52,500 nucleotides of DNA from Rhodocaloribacter litoris. GTDB lineage: Bacteria; Bacteroidota; Rhodothermia; Rhodothermales; ISCAR-4553. Location of the stretch: positions 2,472,689-2,525,188 of the forward strand of contig NZ_CP076718.1 in assembly GCF_011682235.2 (NCBI RefSeq), written 5' to 3'. Below the pieces are notes generated by a model. That model saw only the letters and a list, made by a program, of their open reading frames with translations. It did no database searches and was not told where the DNA came from. Positions 25,111 through 33,644 of this stretch are shown in pieces (position 1 is the first letter of the stretch; every line of letters starts with the position of its first letter). The translations under genes and the position numbers were made by a program.

Positions 25111-26181
25111 ATGAACCGCACAAGGGTATCGTATGGATGCCGTCTGCTTGCCGGGCTGTACCTGGCGTGCCTGGTTGTCCTGCCGGTGTACGGGCAGGGG
25201 TCCGACGCGTCCCTGGAGCAGGCGATCTCGGTGTACAACGAGGGCGAGTATGACGAAGCCGCCCGCCTCTTTGCCCGGCTCGCGCAGGACCCGAACGAGG
25301 ACAAGGCGATCCGGCGGGAGGCGCTGAAGTACCTGGGCCGTGCCTACATCGCCCGGAACATGCATGAGGAGGCCCGCAAGGCCATCGCCGACCTGCTGGC
25401 GTTGCAGCCGCCGCTCGTCGAACTGGATCCGGACGTCGAGCCGCCGCCGCTCGTGAACATCTACTTCGAGGAGCGGGGCTCGCTGGAGGTACCGAAAGAA
25501 GACCCGGGCATGCGCACCCTGGCCGTGCTGGACTTCCGCAACTATGCCCTGGACGACCACGACCGGTGGGATCCGATGCAGTGGGGTTTCTCCTCGATGA
25601 TGATCGAACAGCTCAGCGGGGCCACCGACCTCAAGCTCGTGGAGCGGGAGAACCTGCAATGGGTTCTGAAGGAGCTGGAGCTTCAGCGTGATCTCTCCAA
25701 GGTGGATCAGTCCACCGCCGTCCGGATGGGCAAGCTCATGGGCGCACACGCCATGGTCTTCGGCGGGATCTACGTCACCGGCAAAAAGATGCGGCTGAGC
25801 GCGCGCGTGGTCAAGGTGGAGACGGGCGAGGTGCTGCTCGGCGAGAGCGTCGAAGGAGAAGCCAAGGAGTTCTACAAGCTACTGGAAGACCTGAGCCTGC
25901 GGATCGCCCGGTCCGTCAACAGCGCCGTGTCCGAAACCCAGATCGGCAGCCGGACCGAGACGAAGTCGATCGATGCGATGCGGGCCTATGCCGAGGGGTT
26001 GCAGTTGCTCGAGCGGAGCGACTACCGGGCCGCCTACGAGAAATTCCTCCAGGCCCAGGAGTACGATCCCAGCTATGCCCGTGCCCGGATCAAGGCGGAG
26101 AGCCTGAAGCCGATGCTGGCGGCCATTGCCTCGTCCGATACGGGCGGCGAGGGTAAGAAGTCCGAAGGAGAGCGGCCATGA
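25111..26181 (+). CDS. Exported TPR-CsgG family protein
   Basis: This 356-residue protein has a signal peptide (residues 1-28, ending near PVYGQG). A short TPR-like unit (about 30-90) follows, then a CsgG-type domain from about residue 130 (MRTLAVLDFRNYALDD; LVERENLQWVLKELELQRD; GKLMGAHAMVFGGIYVTGKKMRLSARVVKVETGEVL). A C-terminal TPR (AYAEGLQLLERSDYRAAYEKFLQAQ) ends the protein. CsgG-domain proteins form outer-membrane channels or act in periplasmic assembly; no lipobox is seen here. The ATG is set by GGAGG with 6 bases of spacing. It overlaps the next gene, another CsgG-like protein, by 4 bases. Substrate is unknown. Confidence 0.8.
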   Translation: MNRTRVSYGCRLLAGLYLACLVVLPVYGQGSDASLEQAISVYNEGEYDEAARLFARLAQDPNEDKAIRREALKYLGRAYIARNMHEEARKAIADLLALQPPLVELDPDVEPPPLVNIYFEERGSLEVPKEDPGMRTLAVLDFRNYALDDHDRWDPMQWGFSSMMIEQLSGATDLKLVERENLQWVLKELELQRDLSKVDQSTAVRMGKLMGAHAMVFGGIYVTGKKMRLSARVVKVETGEVLLGESVEGEAKEFYKLLEDLSLRIARSVNSAVSETQIGSRTETKSIDAMRAYAEGLQLLERSDYRAAYEKFLQAQEYDPSYARARIKAESLKPMLAAIASSDTGGEGKKSEGERP

Positions 26182-27500
26182 TCCGTTTCAGATGCCTTCC
26201 CACACGGTTCCTTGCGCTGCTGGCGGGGGTGCTCCTTGTCCTGGGCGGGGCCGCGTGCGCTACGGTCCCGGTGGAAGAAGACCTGACCGACCACGAAGGC
26301 CGGATCGAGCAGTTGCAGCAGCGCATCGCCCGCAACCCGGACGACGCCGAAGCCCTGCGTGACCTCGGCATCATCTACCTGCGTACCCGGCAGTACGGGC
26401 GGGCCAGCGAATACCTGGAAATGGCTTTTGCCCGCGATCCCGGCGATCCGGCCACGCTCTTCCACCTGGGTATGGTGAACGAGGCCCTGGGCAAACGGGA
26501 GTCGGCTCTGCGGCTCTACGAGAAGTATCCCGAAGTCTCCAGGGCGTCAAAGTACCGCAAGCTCATGGCCGGCCGGTACGAGTGGGTCGTGCGCCGGATG
26601 ATGGAAGAGGACGTCCGTGACCGGTTGCGGCGCGAGCAGGAGCTGCGGGCCCGCGGCGACACCGCCTGCCTGGAGCCGGTAGAGCCGCGCGTGGTCGGCG
26701 TCTATCCCCTGGTCTACCAGGGGCAGGACGAGCGCTACGCGGCCCTGGGGCGCGGGCTGGCCGAAATGATCACGATCGATCTCACCCACGTGAACAGCCT
26801 GCGCGTGGTCGAGCGCGTGCGCCTGCAGGAGCTGATCGACGAGATCAACCTGGCCCAGACCGCCCTCTTCGATCCCGGCACGGCCCCCCGGGTGGGCTGC
26901 CTGATGGGAGCCGGGCGCCTCCTCGGCGGCGTCTACAACGTGCTCGGAGACGACGACCTGCGGCTGGACGCCACCGTGTGGGAAGACGAGGAAACGGTCG
27001 AACTCGACCCTCAGACCGATGCGCTACGCCGCCTCTTCGAACTGGAAAAAGCCCTGGTCTTCAGCTTCCTCGACCGGATCGGCGTCCAGCTCACCCCCGA
27101 AGAACGACAGCGTATCGAGTACATCCCGACCCAGAACCTCCAGGCCTTTCTGGCCTACAGCCGGGGCCTCGAACGGGAAGATGCCGGCGCCTACGGAGAC
27201 GCCGCCGCATTCTACCAGCAGGCTGCCCGGCTCGACCCCGCCTTCACCGAAGCGGCGGACCGGGCGGACAAGGCCGAAGGACAGGTTACGGTGGCCGGCC
27301 CGGTGGAAGGTGCACTCTCCGCCCTCTTCACTCCGGCCGGCCCCACCGTCGATCCGATGGGAAGCCGGCTCCGGCACCTCACCGGCGGCATCGGAGCGTC
27401 CCTCGTCCCCGGCCAGGACAATCGCAATCCCGCCGAAGAGGCCGGCAGTACGACCGCCACGCTGCCCGACCCCCCGCCCCCGCCATCGCGCGGCAACTGA
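26178..27500 (+). CDS. CsgG-like TPR lipoprotein
   Basis: This 440-residue protein has a lipoprotein signal: a hydrophobic stretch ending LVLGGAAC, with Cys at about residue 29. TPR repeats cover about 40-125. A CsgG-type region follows (ERYAALGRGLAEMITIDLTHVNSLRVVERVRLQELIDEINL; GAGRLLGGVYNVLGDDDLRLDATVWE). A TPR-like segment then precedes a low-complexity Pro/Thr tail. It is probably anchored in the outer membrane facing the periplasm. The gene overlaps the previous CsgG-like gene by 4 bases, so the two may form a hetero-complex. It precedes the large ASH-repeat protein by 48 bases. Confidence 0.78.
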   Translation: MIRFRCLPTRFLALLAGVLLVLGGAACATVPVEEDLTDHEGRIEQLQQRIARNPDDAEALRDLGIIYLRTRQYGRASEYLEMAFARDPGDPATLFHLGMVNEALGKRESALRLYEKYPEVSRASKYRKLMAGRYEWVVRRMMEEDVRDRLRREQELRARGDTACLEPVEPRVVGVYPLVYQGQDERYAALGRGLAEMITIDLTHVNSLRVVERVRLQELIDEINLAQTALFDPGTAPRVGCLMGAGRLLGGVYNVLGDDDLRLDATVWEDEETVELDPQTDALRRLFELEKALVFSFLDRIGVQLTPEERQRIEYIPTQNLQAFLAYSRGLEREDAGAYGDAAAFYQQAARLDPAFTEAADRADKAEGQVTVAGPVEGALSALFTPAGPTVDPMGSRLRHLTGGIGASLVPGQDNRNPAEEAGSTTATLPDPPPPPSRGN

Positions 27501-27548
27501 CGCACCGTACATCGCTTCACGGTCTTTGCCTCGCTAGCCCCCCTTCCT

Positions 27549-30500
27549 ATGCTTCGCCCCTGCCCCGTACCGGCCCGCTTACCGGCGCTTGCGCTCCTGC
27601 TGGTCTGGGGCCTTGCCGGCTCCGTCGCCAGAGCCCAGAACCAGGAGCCCCTCTCGCTCTCGACCACTTTCCTGGACTTTGGCGAGGTGGTCATGACGAC
27701 GAGCAGGGCGCTGTCGTTCACGGTCACGAACATCACGTCGAGCCCCGTGGAGATTGCCTCGCTCGGCGTCACGCCGGCCGGTTCGGCCTATGAGGTCGAT
27801 CCGCAGACGGACTTCACCTCGCCCCCCATCGTGCTTGCCGGCGGCGAGAGCCTCGTGGTGGAGGCTACGTTTTCCCCGACGGGGGTGGGGTTTCGCTCGG
27901 CCACGGTGGAGGTCTGGGACCAGTTTGAGAACCTCTACACGGTTTCGTTTTTCGGGACGGGGGTCATCGAGGCGAGCCCGTCTTCGCTTGCTTTCGGGGT
28001 TGTGGCGGTCGGGTCGTCGGCGGTGCGGACGCTCACGCTGCGGAATCCGAGTTTGGAGCTGTCGGTCACGGTGGACAACATTTATGCCCTGGGTTCTTCG
28101 GAGGAGACGATCGAGTACACGGCCAGTCCGGGGGGTGATTTTGTGCTCGGGCCGGGGGAGAGCCGGGACGTTTCGGTCACGTTCGCGCCGACCTTCCCGG
28201 GCACGCAGAACGGCGACCTGTACGTGAGTTTCAGCAGCAACGACAGCTTTGCCAGTATCCGCATCCCGCTCAGCGGCGAAGGAGCCGAGGCGCGGCTTGC
28301 CTTCAGTCCCGGCTCGCTGGATTTCGGAGAGGTAGCCGTGGGAGATCAGGCCGGGCTGGTGGTCACGTTTCAGAACGAGGGGGCCTCCCCGGTGACGATC
28401 CTGGGGCTGGCGCTCGACGGCAGCGATGCGGCCGCGTTTCAGGTAAGCGATACACGCACGACGCTGTCGCCGGGGGAGTCGTTTCCGGTGGAGGTGGTTT
28501 TTGCTCCGGAGAGTCCGGGGGAGAAGATGGCCGAACTGGTGGTCACGAGCGACGATCCGTCGGGGGAGCACCGGGTGCCGCTTTCGGGGAAGGGGGTGGT
28601 GCTGGTGCTGAATATTACGCCGTCGGTGCTCGACTTCGGTGAGGTGGCCGTCGGGGACTCCGCGACGGCGGAGGTGGTTTTGTCGAACGAGGGGGAGGGG
28701 ACGGTGGAGCTGGCGTCGATCGGGGTAGAGGGTTCGGGGGCCTCGGCGTATGCGGTGGGGGTGTCGTCGTTGAGCCTGGCGCCGGGCGCAAGTGAAGCGT
28801 TGCCGGTGACGTTTGCGCCGTCGTCGGGGCAGGCGTATGAAGCCATGCTGGTGCTGGAGGGGAACGTGGGTCGCCGGGAAGTGGCGCTTTCGGGCACGGG
28901 GCTGGCACCACGCCTGGTTTTTTCGCCCGAGGTGCTGGATTTCGGTGAGGTGGCCGTCGGGGATTCCGTGAGGCAGGAGTTGACGCTGGCCAACGAGGGC
29001 GGGGCTTCCCTGACGGTTTTCGAGGTGACGTTGACAGGGGACGATGCCGGGGCGTTCACGGTGGGTTCCGTGCCGGCGACGCTGTCGCCGGGGGAGTCGT
29101 TTCCGGTGGAGGTGGTTTTTGCTCCGGGGCGTCTGGGGGAGCAGGTGGCCGAACTGGAGGTCACGAGTGACGATCCGGGTGGGTCGTCGCGTGTGTTGCT
29201 GCGCGGGCAGGGCGTATCCTCCTTCATCCTGTCCGACAATACGCTCGACTTTGGCGAGGTGGTCATGACGACGAGCAGGGCGCTGTCGTTCACGGTCACG
29301 AACATCACGTCGAGCCCCGTGGAGATTGCCTCGCTCGGCGTCACGCCGGCCGGTTCGGCCTATGAGGTCGATCCGCAGACGGACTTCACCTCGCCCCCCA
29401 TCGTGCTTGCCGGCGGCGAGAGCCTCGTGGTGGAGGCTACGTTTTCCCCGACGGGGGTGGGGTTTCGCTCGGCCACGGTGGAGGTCTGGGACCAGTTTGA
29501 GAACCTCTACACGGTTTCGTTTTTCGGGACGGGGGTCATCGAGGCGAGCCCGTCTTCGCTTGCTTTCGGGGTTGTGGCGGTCGGGTCGTCGGCGGTGCGG
29601 ACGCTCACGCTGCGGAATCCGAGTTTGGAGCTGTCGGTCACGGTGGACAACATTTATGCCCTGGGTTCTTCGGAGGAGACGATCGAGTACACGGCCAGTC
29701 CGGGGGGTGATTTTGTGCTCGGGCCGGGGGAGAGCCGGGACGTTTCGGTCACGTTCGCGCCGACCTTCCCGGGCACGCAGAACGGCACACTGTTCGTGAT
29801 GTTCACGGGCGGCGAACAATCTGCCGGTATCGCCATACCGCTTGAGGGGGAGGGCGGGTTTGGCCGGCTTACGCTTTCGCCCGAGGCGCTGGATTTCGGT
29901 GAGGTGGCCGTCGGGGATTCCGTGAGGCAGGAGTTGACGCTGGCCAATGAGGGCGGGGCTTCCCTGACGGTTTTCGAGGTGACGTTGACGGGGGACGATG
30001 CCGGGGCGTTCATGGTGGGTTCCGTGCCGGCGACGCTGTCGCCGGGGGAGTCGTTTCCGGTGGAGGTGGTTTTTGCTCCGGGGCGTCTGGGGGAGCAGGT
30101 GGCCGAACTGGAGGTCACGAGTGACGATCCGGGTGGGTCGTCGCGTGTGTTGCTGCGCGGGCAGGGCGTATCCTCCTTCATCCTGTCCGACAATACGCTC
30201 GATTTCGGTGCGGTACGGGTCGGCCAGACGCAGCGCCGTACCTTCACCGTCACGAACCGGACGGCCGGTTCGCTGGTCCTGGCGCTGTCCCTTGACGATG
30301 AGGCGGGCTTCGACCTCGAGGGAGGGGTTTCCTTTGTGTTGCAAGACGGCGAGGCGCGTGAGGTGGCCGTCAGCTTCGCCCCTGCGGCGCGCGGGGTGCA
30401 GGCGACCACCCTGCGCGTCCAGGCACCGGAGACGGAAGCCCCCGAGCAGACGGTGGCGCTGCGGGGGCAGGGGGTGGCTCCTCAGATGCAGGTGTCGGCG

Positions 30501-32408
30501 GATTCGCTCGATTTCGGCACGGTGGTCGTCGGGCTGTCGACCGGCCTTCCGCTCGAGCTCTCCAACGCCGGGGACGACGTGCTGGCCGTGTCGGAACTGG
30601 CGATCGAGGGGGCCGGAGCCGCTGCGTTCAGCCTGGTCGAGGCAGGGGAGTCGTTCTTGCTGGAGCCCGGGGCGCAGCGCACGCTGGCCGTGCAGTTTGC
30701 GCCGCGCTCGGGCGGGGAGCAGGCGGCCGTGCTGCGCATCCGGTCCGACGATCCCGAGCAGCCGCAACGGGATGTGGTCCTGGCCGGCAGCGGGGCGGCC
30801 ATCCAGAACGAATCGCCGGTTCTGGGGGTGGTGAATACGGCCGTCGATGTCCGGTTCGTCCTGCCTCCTGATTTCGAACCGACCACGGCCCGTCTCTTCT
30901 ACCGCGTGGGTGGGCGGCGGACCTATGAGACGACCGATCTGTTGCCCGACGCCAATCAGTACGGCGGCGCCATTCCGGCGGAAGCCATGACACTGCGCGG
31001 CGTGCAGTATTATGCCGAGTTCGTGCGGGAGGATCAGGTGGTCACGATCCCCCCGCAGGATCCGACCGGGCACCCGGAACAGATCCGCGTGCAGGTGGAC
31101 CACGTGCCGGCCGAAGTGCCGGCGTCGTTCCTGCCGCTACGGCCGGAGACGTATGCGCTGGTCTCCGTCCCGCTCGAACTGGCGGATCCCGGCATTCCCG
31201 CCGTCCTGGCCGACGACTACGGCACCTACGACCCGGCCCGGTGGCGTGTGCTGCGCTGGGCGACGGCCTCTGAAGCGTATGCCGAGTTTCCAGGCCTGGA
31301 GGACGGGTTCTCCGGCGGGCGGGCCTTCTGGCTCATCACGCGAGACGGCCAGGGATTTGATGTGGACAACGGCCTTTCGACCGATCTGTCCGGCCCGTTT
31401 GTGATTATCCTTCCGCCCGGGTGGAGCCAGATCGGTAATCCTTTCGCGTTCCCGGTGGCCGTGGACGACACGGAGGCCGGCGGGGTGCTGGAGGGACCCC
31501 ATGCCTTCGACGGGCAGCAATACCTGCCGAACCGTTCTGTGCTCCAGCCCTGGCAGGGCTACTTCGTCTTCAACCCGGGAGCCGGGCCCGTGATGCTATC
31601 GATCCCGCCCGTCGAGGCCGGTGAGGTGGCGGCCAAGGAGGTTCCGCTTCCCTGGCAGGCCGCGGATTTTGCCGTGCAGCTGATGGCGGAAGTGCCTCGT
31701 TACGGTCTCCGGGATACGTACAACGCCGTCGGCTTCGCCGGTGCGACGATGGCCGGATGGGGTTCGCTGGATCTGCGCGAGCCTCCCGGCATCGGCCCGC
31801 ATGTGCAGCTCAGCATCGTCGAGAACGGGCGTCGCTACCTCAGCCGGTTCGTCCGGGCACCGGAAAGCGGCGCGGCCTGGGACCTGGAGGTCTCGGCGGC
31901 CCTGCCCGGGTCGGGGGCGGAGACGGTCCTCGTGACCCTCGTCGAGCACGGAGCACGGCCGGCCGGGTTCGTGTTGTACGTGCTGGACCGGGACGAAGGG
32001 CAAGTGCTCCCGGCGGAAACGGGGCGCTTTGCGGTTACCCTGTCCCCCGAACGACCGGTGCGGCGCCTGCGCCTGATCATGGGAACGGAGGACTTCGCCG
32101 AGAGCCGGGCCGACGGGGTCTCACTCGCCCCGTCGTTCTCGCTGGAGCCGAACCATCCCAATCCGTTCAATTCCACGACCCTCATCCGGTACAGCCTGGG
32201 CGGGGAGAGCCCGGTGTCGCTCGAGGTCTTCAATGTACTGGGCGAGCGGGTGCGCACGCTCGTGGACCGGCACCAGCGGGGCGGGTCGTACGAAGTGATC
32301 TGGGATGGACGGGACGAGGGCGGCCGGCCTGTGGCCAGCGGGGTCTATGTCTACCGGCTGCGCGCCGGTGCCTTCACGGCGTCGCGGACGATGGTGCTGC
32401 TCCGATGA
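27549..32408 (+). CDS. ASH-repeat cell-surface protein with type IX sorting domain
   Basis: This 1,619-residue exported protein has a signal peptide (about 1-29, ending VARAQ). It carries about ten Ig-like ASH/HYDIN-type repeats, each starting near an LDFGEV(A/V)VGD motif and holding an FxVTN or LxNEG strand and a VTFAP strand; these run to about residue 1085. A non-repeat region follows (ALVSVPLELADPGIPAVLADDYGTYDPARW), similar to one in the protein at 33645-38282. The last 80 residues are a FlgD-like sorting domain (LEPNHPNPFNSTTLIRYSL; YEVIWDGRDEGGRPVASGVYVYRL). It is likely secreted to the surface as an adhesin or matrix protein. Long internal DNA duplications are listed separately. Confidence 0.88.
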   Translation: MLRPCPVPARLPALALLLVWGLAGSVARAQNQEPLSLSTTFLDFGEVVMTTSRALSFTVTNITSSPVEIASLGVTPAGSAYEVDPQTDFTSPPIVLAGGESLVVEATFSPTGVGFRSATVEVWDQFENLYTVSFFGTGVIEASPSSLAFGVVAVGSSAVRTLTLRNPSLELSVTVDNIYALGSSEETIEYTASPGGDFVLGPGESRDVSVTFAPTFPGTQNGDLYVSFSSNDSFASIRIPLSGEGAEARLAFSPGSLDFGEVAVGDQAGLVVTFQNEGASPVTILGLALDGSDAAAFQVSDTRTTLSPGESFPVEVVFAPESPGEKMAELVVTSDDPSGEHRVPLSGKGVVLVLNITPSVLDFGEVAVGDSATAEVVLSNEGEGTVELASIGVEGSGASAYAVGVSSLSLAPGASEALPVTFAPSSGQAYEAMLVLEGNVGRREVALSGTGLAPRLVFSPEVLDFGEVAVGDSVRQELTLANEGGASLTVFEVTLTGDDAGAFTVGSVPATLSPGESFPVEVVFAPGRLGEQVAELEVTSDDPGGSSRVLLRGQGVSSFILSDNTLDFGEVVMTTSRALSFTVTNITSSPVEIASLGVTPAGSAYEVDPQTDFTSPPIVLAGGESLVVEATFSPTGVGFRSATVEVWDQFENLYTVSFFGTGVIEASPSSLAFGVVAVGSSAVRTLTLRNPSLELSVTVDNIYALGSSEETIEYTASPGGDFVLGPGESRDVSVTFAPTFPGTQNGTLFVMFTGGEQSAGIAIPLEGEGGFGRLTLSPEALDFGEVAVGDSVRQELTLANEGGASLTVFEVTLTGDDAGAFMVGSVPATLSPGESFPVEVVFAPGRLGEQVAELEVTSDDPGGSSRVLLRGQGVSSFILSDNTLDFGAVRVGQTQRRTFTVTNRTAGSLVLALSLDDEAGFDLEGGVSFVLQDGEAREVAVSFAPAARGVQATTLRVQAPETEAPEQTVALRGQGVAPQMQVSADSLDFGTVVVGLSTGLPLELSNAGDDVLAVSELAIEGAGAAAFSLVEAGESFLLEPGAQRTLAVQFAPRSGGEQAAVLRIRSDDPEQPQRDVVLAGSGAAIQNESPVLGVVNTAVDVRFVLPPDFEPTTARLFYRVGGRRTYETTDLLPDANQYGGAIPAEAMTLRGVQYYAEFVREDQVVTIPPQDPTGHPEQIRVQVDHVPAEVPASFLPLRPETYALVSVPLELADPGIPAVLADDYGTYDPARWRVLRWATASEAYAEFPGLEDGFSGGRAFWLITRDGQGFDVDNGLSTDLSGPFVIILPPGWSQIGNPFAFPVAVDDTEAGGVLEGPHAFDGQQYLPNRSVLQPWQGYFVFNPGAGPVMLSIPPVEAGEVAAKEVPLPWQAADFAVQLMAEVPRYGLRDTYNAVGFAGATMAGWGSLDLREPPGIGPHVQLSIVENGRRYLSRFVRAPESGAAWDLEVSAALPGSGAETVLVTLVEHGARPAGFVLYVLDRDEGQVLPAETGRFAVTLSPERPVRRLRLIMGTEDFAESRADGVSLAPSFSLEPNHPNPFNSTTLIRYSLGGESPVSLEVFNVLGERVRTLVDRHQRGGSYEVIWDGRDEGGRPVASGVYVYRLRAGAFTASRTMVLLR
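27675..28214. repeat. 540-bp intragenic direct repeat A, copy 1
   Basis: This segment recurs at 29247-29786 with no difference that I can see by eye. It is exactly 180 codons long, so the frame is kept, and covers two ASH-type domains. The offset between copies is 1,572 bases. Confidence 0.9.
28921..29248. repeat. 328-bp intragenic direct repeat B, copy 1
   Basis: This segment matches 29875-30202 (offset 954 bases) with only four substitutions noticed by eye. It encodes one ASH domain plus the linker VSSFILSDNTLD. It joins directly onto copy 2 of repeat A. Confidence 0.88.
29247..29786. repeat. 540-bp intragenic direct repeat A, copy 2
   Basis: Second copy of the segment at 27675-28214. The sequences diverge sharply at both edges, which is what a recent unequal recombination or gene conversion event leaves. 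Confidence 0.9.
29875..30202. repeat. 328-bp intragenic direct repeat B, copy 2
   Basis: Second copy of the segment at 28921-29248. After it the protein continues into an unrelated ASH repeat (FGAVRVGQTQRRTFTVTN). Confidence 0.88.
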
Positions 32409-32416
32409 CACGCCTG

Positions 32417-32437
32417 CTGCCGGGTCGCCCCCGGCAG
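32417..32437 (+). terminator. Hairpin after the ASH-repeat gene
   Basis: An 8-bp perfect stem (CTGCCGGG at 32417-32424, CCCGGCAG at 32430-32437) lies just past the stop codon, followed by a pyrimidine-rich run. It may be an attenuator before the beta-barrel gene. Confidence 0.45.
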
Positions 32438-32469
32438 TCGATCTTCCTTCATCTTTGCCGAAAAAGCCT

Positions 32470-33558
32470 GTGAAACGTTTGCTCAGCCTGCTTGCTGCGT
32501 TCGGTCTGGTGGTGCCCGGATGGGCCCAGGAAAACCCGGTGTATCTCACCGGAGAGGAACAGTCCGTCCAGGTGTCGCTGGGCGGGTGGTACCAGCACTA
32601 CACCCGGGACGAGGTCCGGCTCTCCGAGGTCAGCATTCCGCTCTTCGTCGCGGTGCCGCTGGGCCGGACCGCCGGGGTCACGGTGCGGGCGAGCCAGGCC
32701 TCGGCCAGCAGCAACACGCTGGCGAGCCTCAGCGGCATCAGCGACGTGCAGCTGGGATTCAGCTACACGCCGGCGCTGGGCGAGGGCAGCCTGGTGCTGA
32801 GCCTGGGACTCAACCTGCCGAGCGGCAAACGCGAGTTGACGACGGACGAGTTCGAGACGGCCGTGATGCTGAGCCAGCATTACTTCGACTTCTACGTGCC
32901 GGGCTTCGGGCAGGGCTTCAACCTTGCCCCCGGGATCGTGTGGGCACGCCCGATCGGCGAGGACGTCGTCGCCGGGCTGGGGGTGTCGTACCAGTACCGG
33001 GGCCCCTACCGACCACAGGCAGCCGGCGGCGACTACGACCCCGGGGATGAGCTCGTGCTCACCGGGGGCATCGACTATCGCCTGCGCGAGACGGTGAACC
33101 TCTCGCTGGACGCAAGCTATACCCGTTACGGGAAAGACGCGCTCGACGAGGTGGAGGTCTTCGAGCAGGGAGATAAGGTGACCCTCACCGGCCAGTTGCT
33201 GGCCTACCAGGGGTTCCGTGCGTGGCGGCTCGTCGTGCGGTACCGCAGCCCCGGCCGAAGCACCTTTCCGGCGGCCGGCGGCGTGGCGCGGGAGCTGCGA
33301 GTTCTGCCCGCGCAGCTCCTGGTACGCGGGAGCTACCACCATCCGGTGAACCGAACCTTTGCGATCGGTGCGCTCGTGCAGGGACGCTTCCTCGACGAAA
33401 CCGTCCGGTTCGACCGCGCCACGCTGGTAGATCTCGGCGTGCTTCCCGAGTTCGCCCTCTCGCGCGTCACCCGCCTGAACGGTCGCTTCGTCTACACCCT
33501 GGGTGACTTCAGCGGCTTCGCGGCCGGGGTCGGCCTGTCGGTCGTCTGGGTCCCGTGA
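32470..33558 (+). CDS. Outer-membrane beta-barrel protein
   Basis: This protein has 362 residues from a GTG start at 32470, chosen because it begins a good signal peptide (KRLLSLLAAFGLVVPGWAQ). The rest is made of alternating hydrophobic/polar strands ending in aromatic residues (VQVSLGGWYQHYTRD; VQLGFSYTPALGEGSLVLSLGLNLPSG; FAAGVGLSVVWVP at the C-terminus), as in outer-membrane barrels of the transporter/MetA-like type. The C-terminal strand ends close to the last residue, as expected for BAM-dependent folding. It follows the ASH-repeat gene by 61 bases and could be a channel or anchor for it. The substrate is unknown. Confidence 0.78.
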   Translation: MKRLLSLLAAFGLVVPGWAQENPVYLTGEEQSVQVSLGGWYQHYTRDEVRLSEVSIPLFVAVPLGRTAGVTVRASQASASSNTLASLSGISDVQLGFSYTPALGEGSLVLSLGLNLPSGKRELTTDEFETAVMLSQHYFDFYVPGFGQGFNLAPGIVWARPIGEDVVAGLGVSYQYRGPYRPQAAGGDYDPGDELVLTGGIDYRLRETVNLSLDASYTRYGKDALDEVEVFEQGDKVTLTGQLLAYQGFRAWRLVVRYRSPGRSTFPAAGGVARELRVLPAQLLVRGSYHHPVNRTFAIGALVQGRFLDETVRFDRATLVDLGVLPEFALSRVTRLNGRFVYTLGDFSGFAAGVGLSVVWVP

Positions 33559-33644
33559 GGTCCTGATCCGGCGCCGGGTCCGGTGTGCCGCATGGGGCGC
33601 GGTACGGCCTGCGTGGCCCGCCCTACGGTCCTGCGGGGGCGGTG
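33559..33644. other. Convergent intergenic region
   Basis: Short gap between two genes ending toward each other. It contains an inverted repeat CCGCCC/GGGCGG (about 33619-33643) that may help end transcription. There is no T-tract. Confidence 0.3.

Noticed and set aside
27579-31103. A 1,174-codon minus-strand open frame opposite the ASH-repeat gene
   Set aside because: It repeats exactly where the sense gene repeats, so its pattern is explained by the sense strand.
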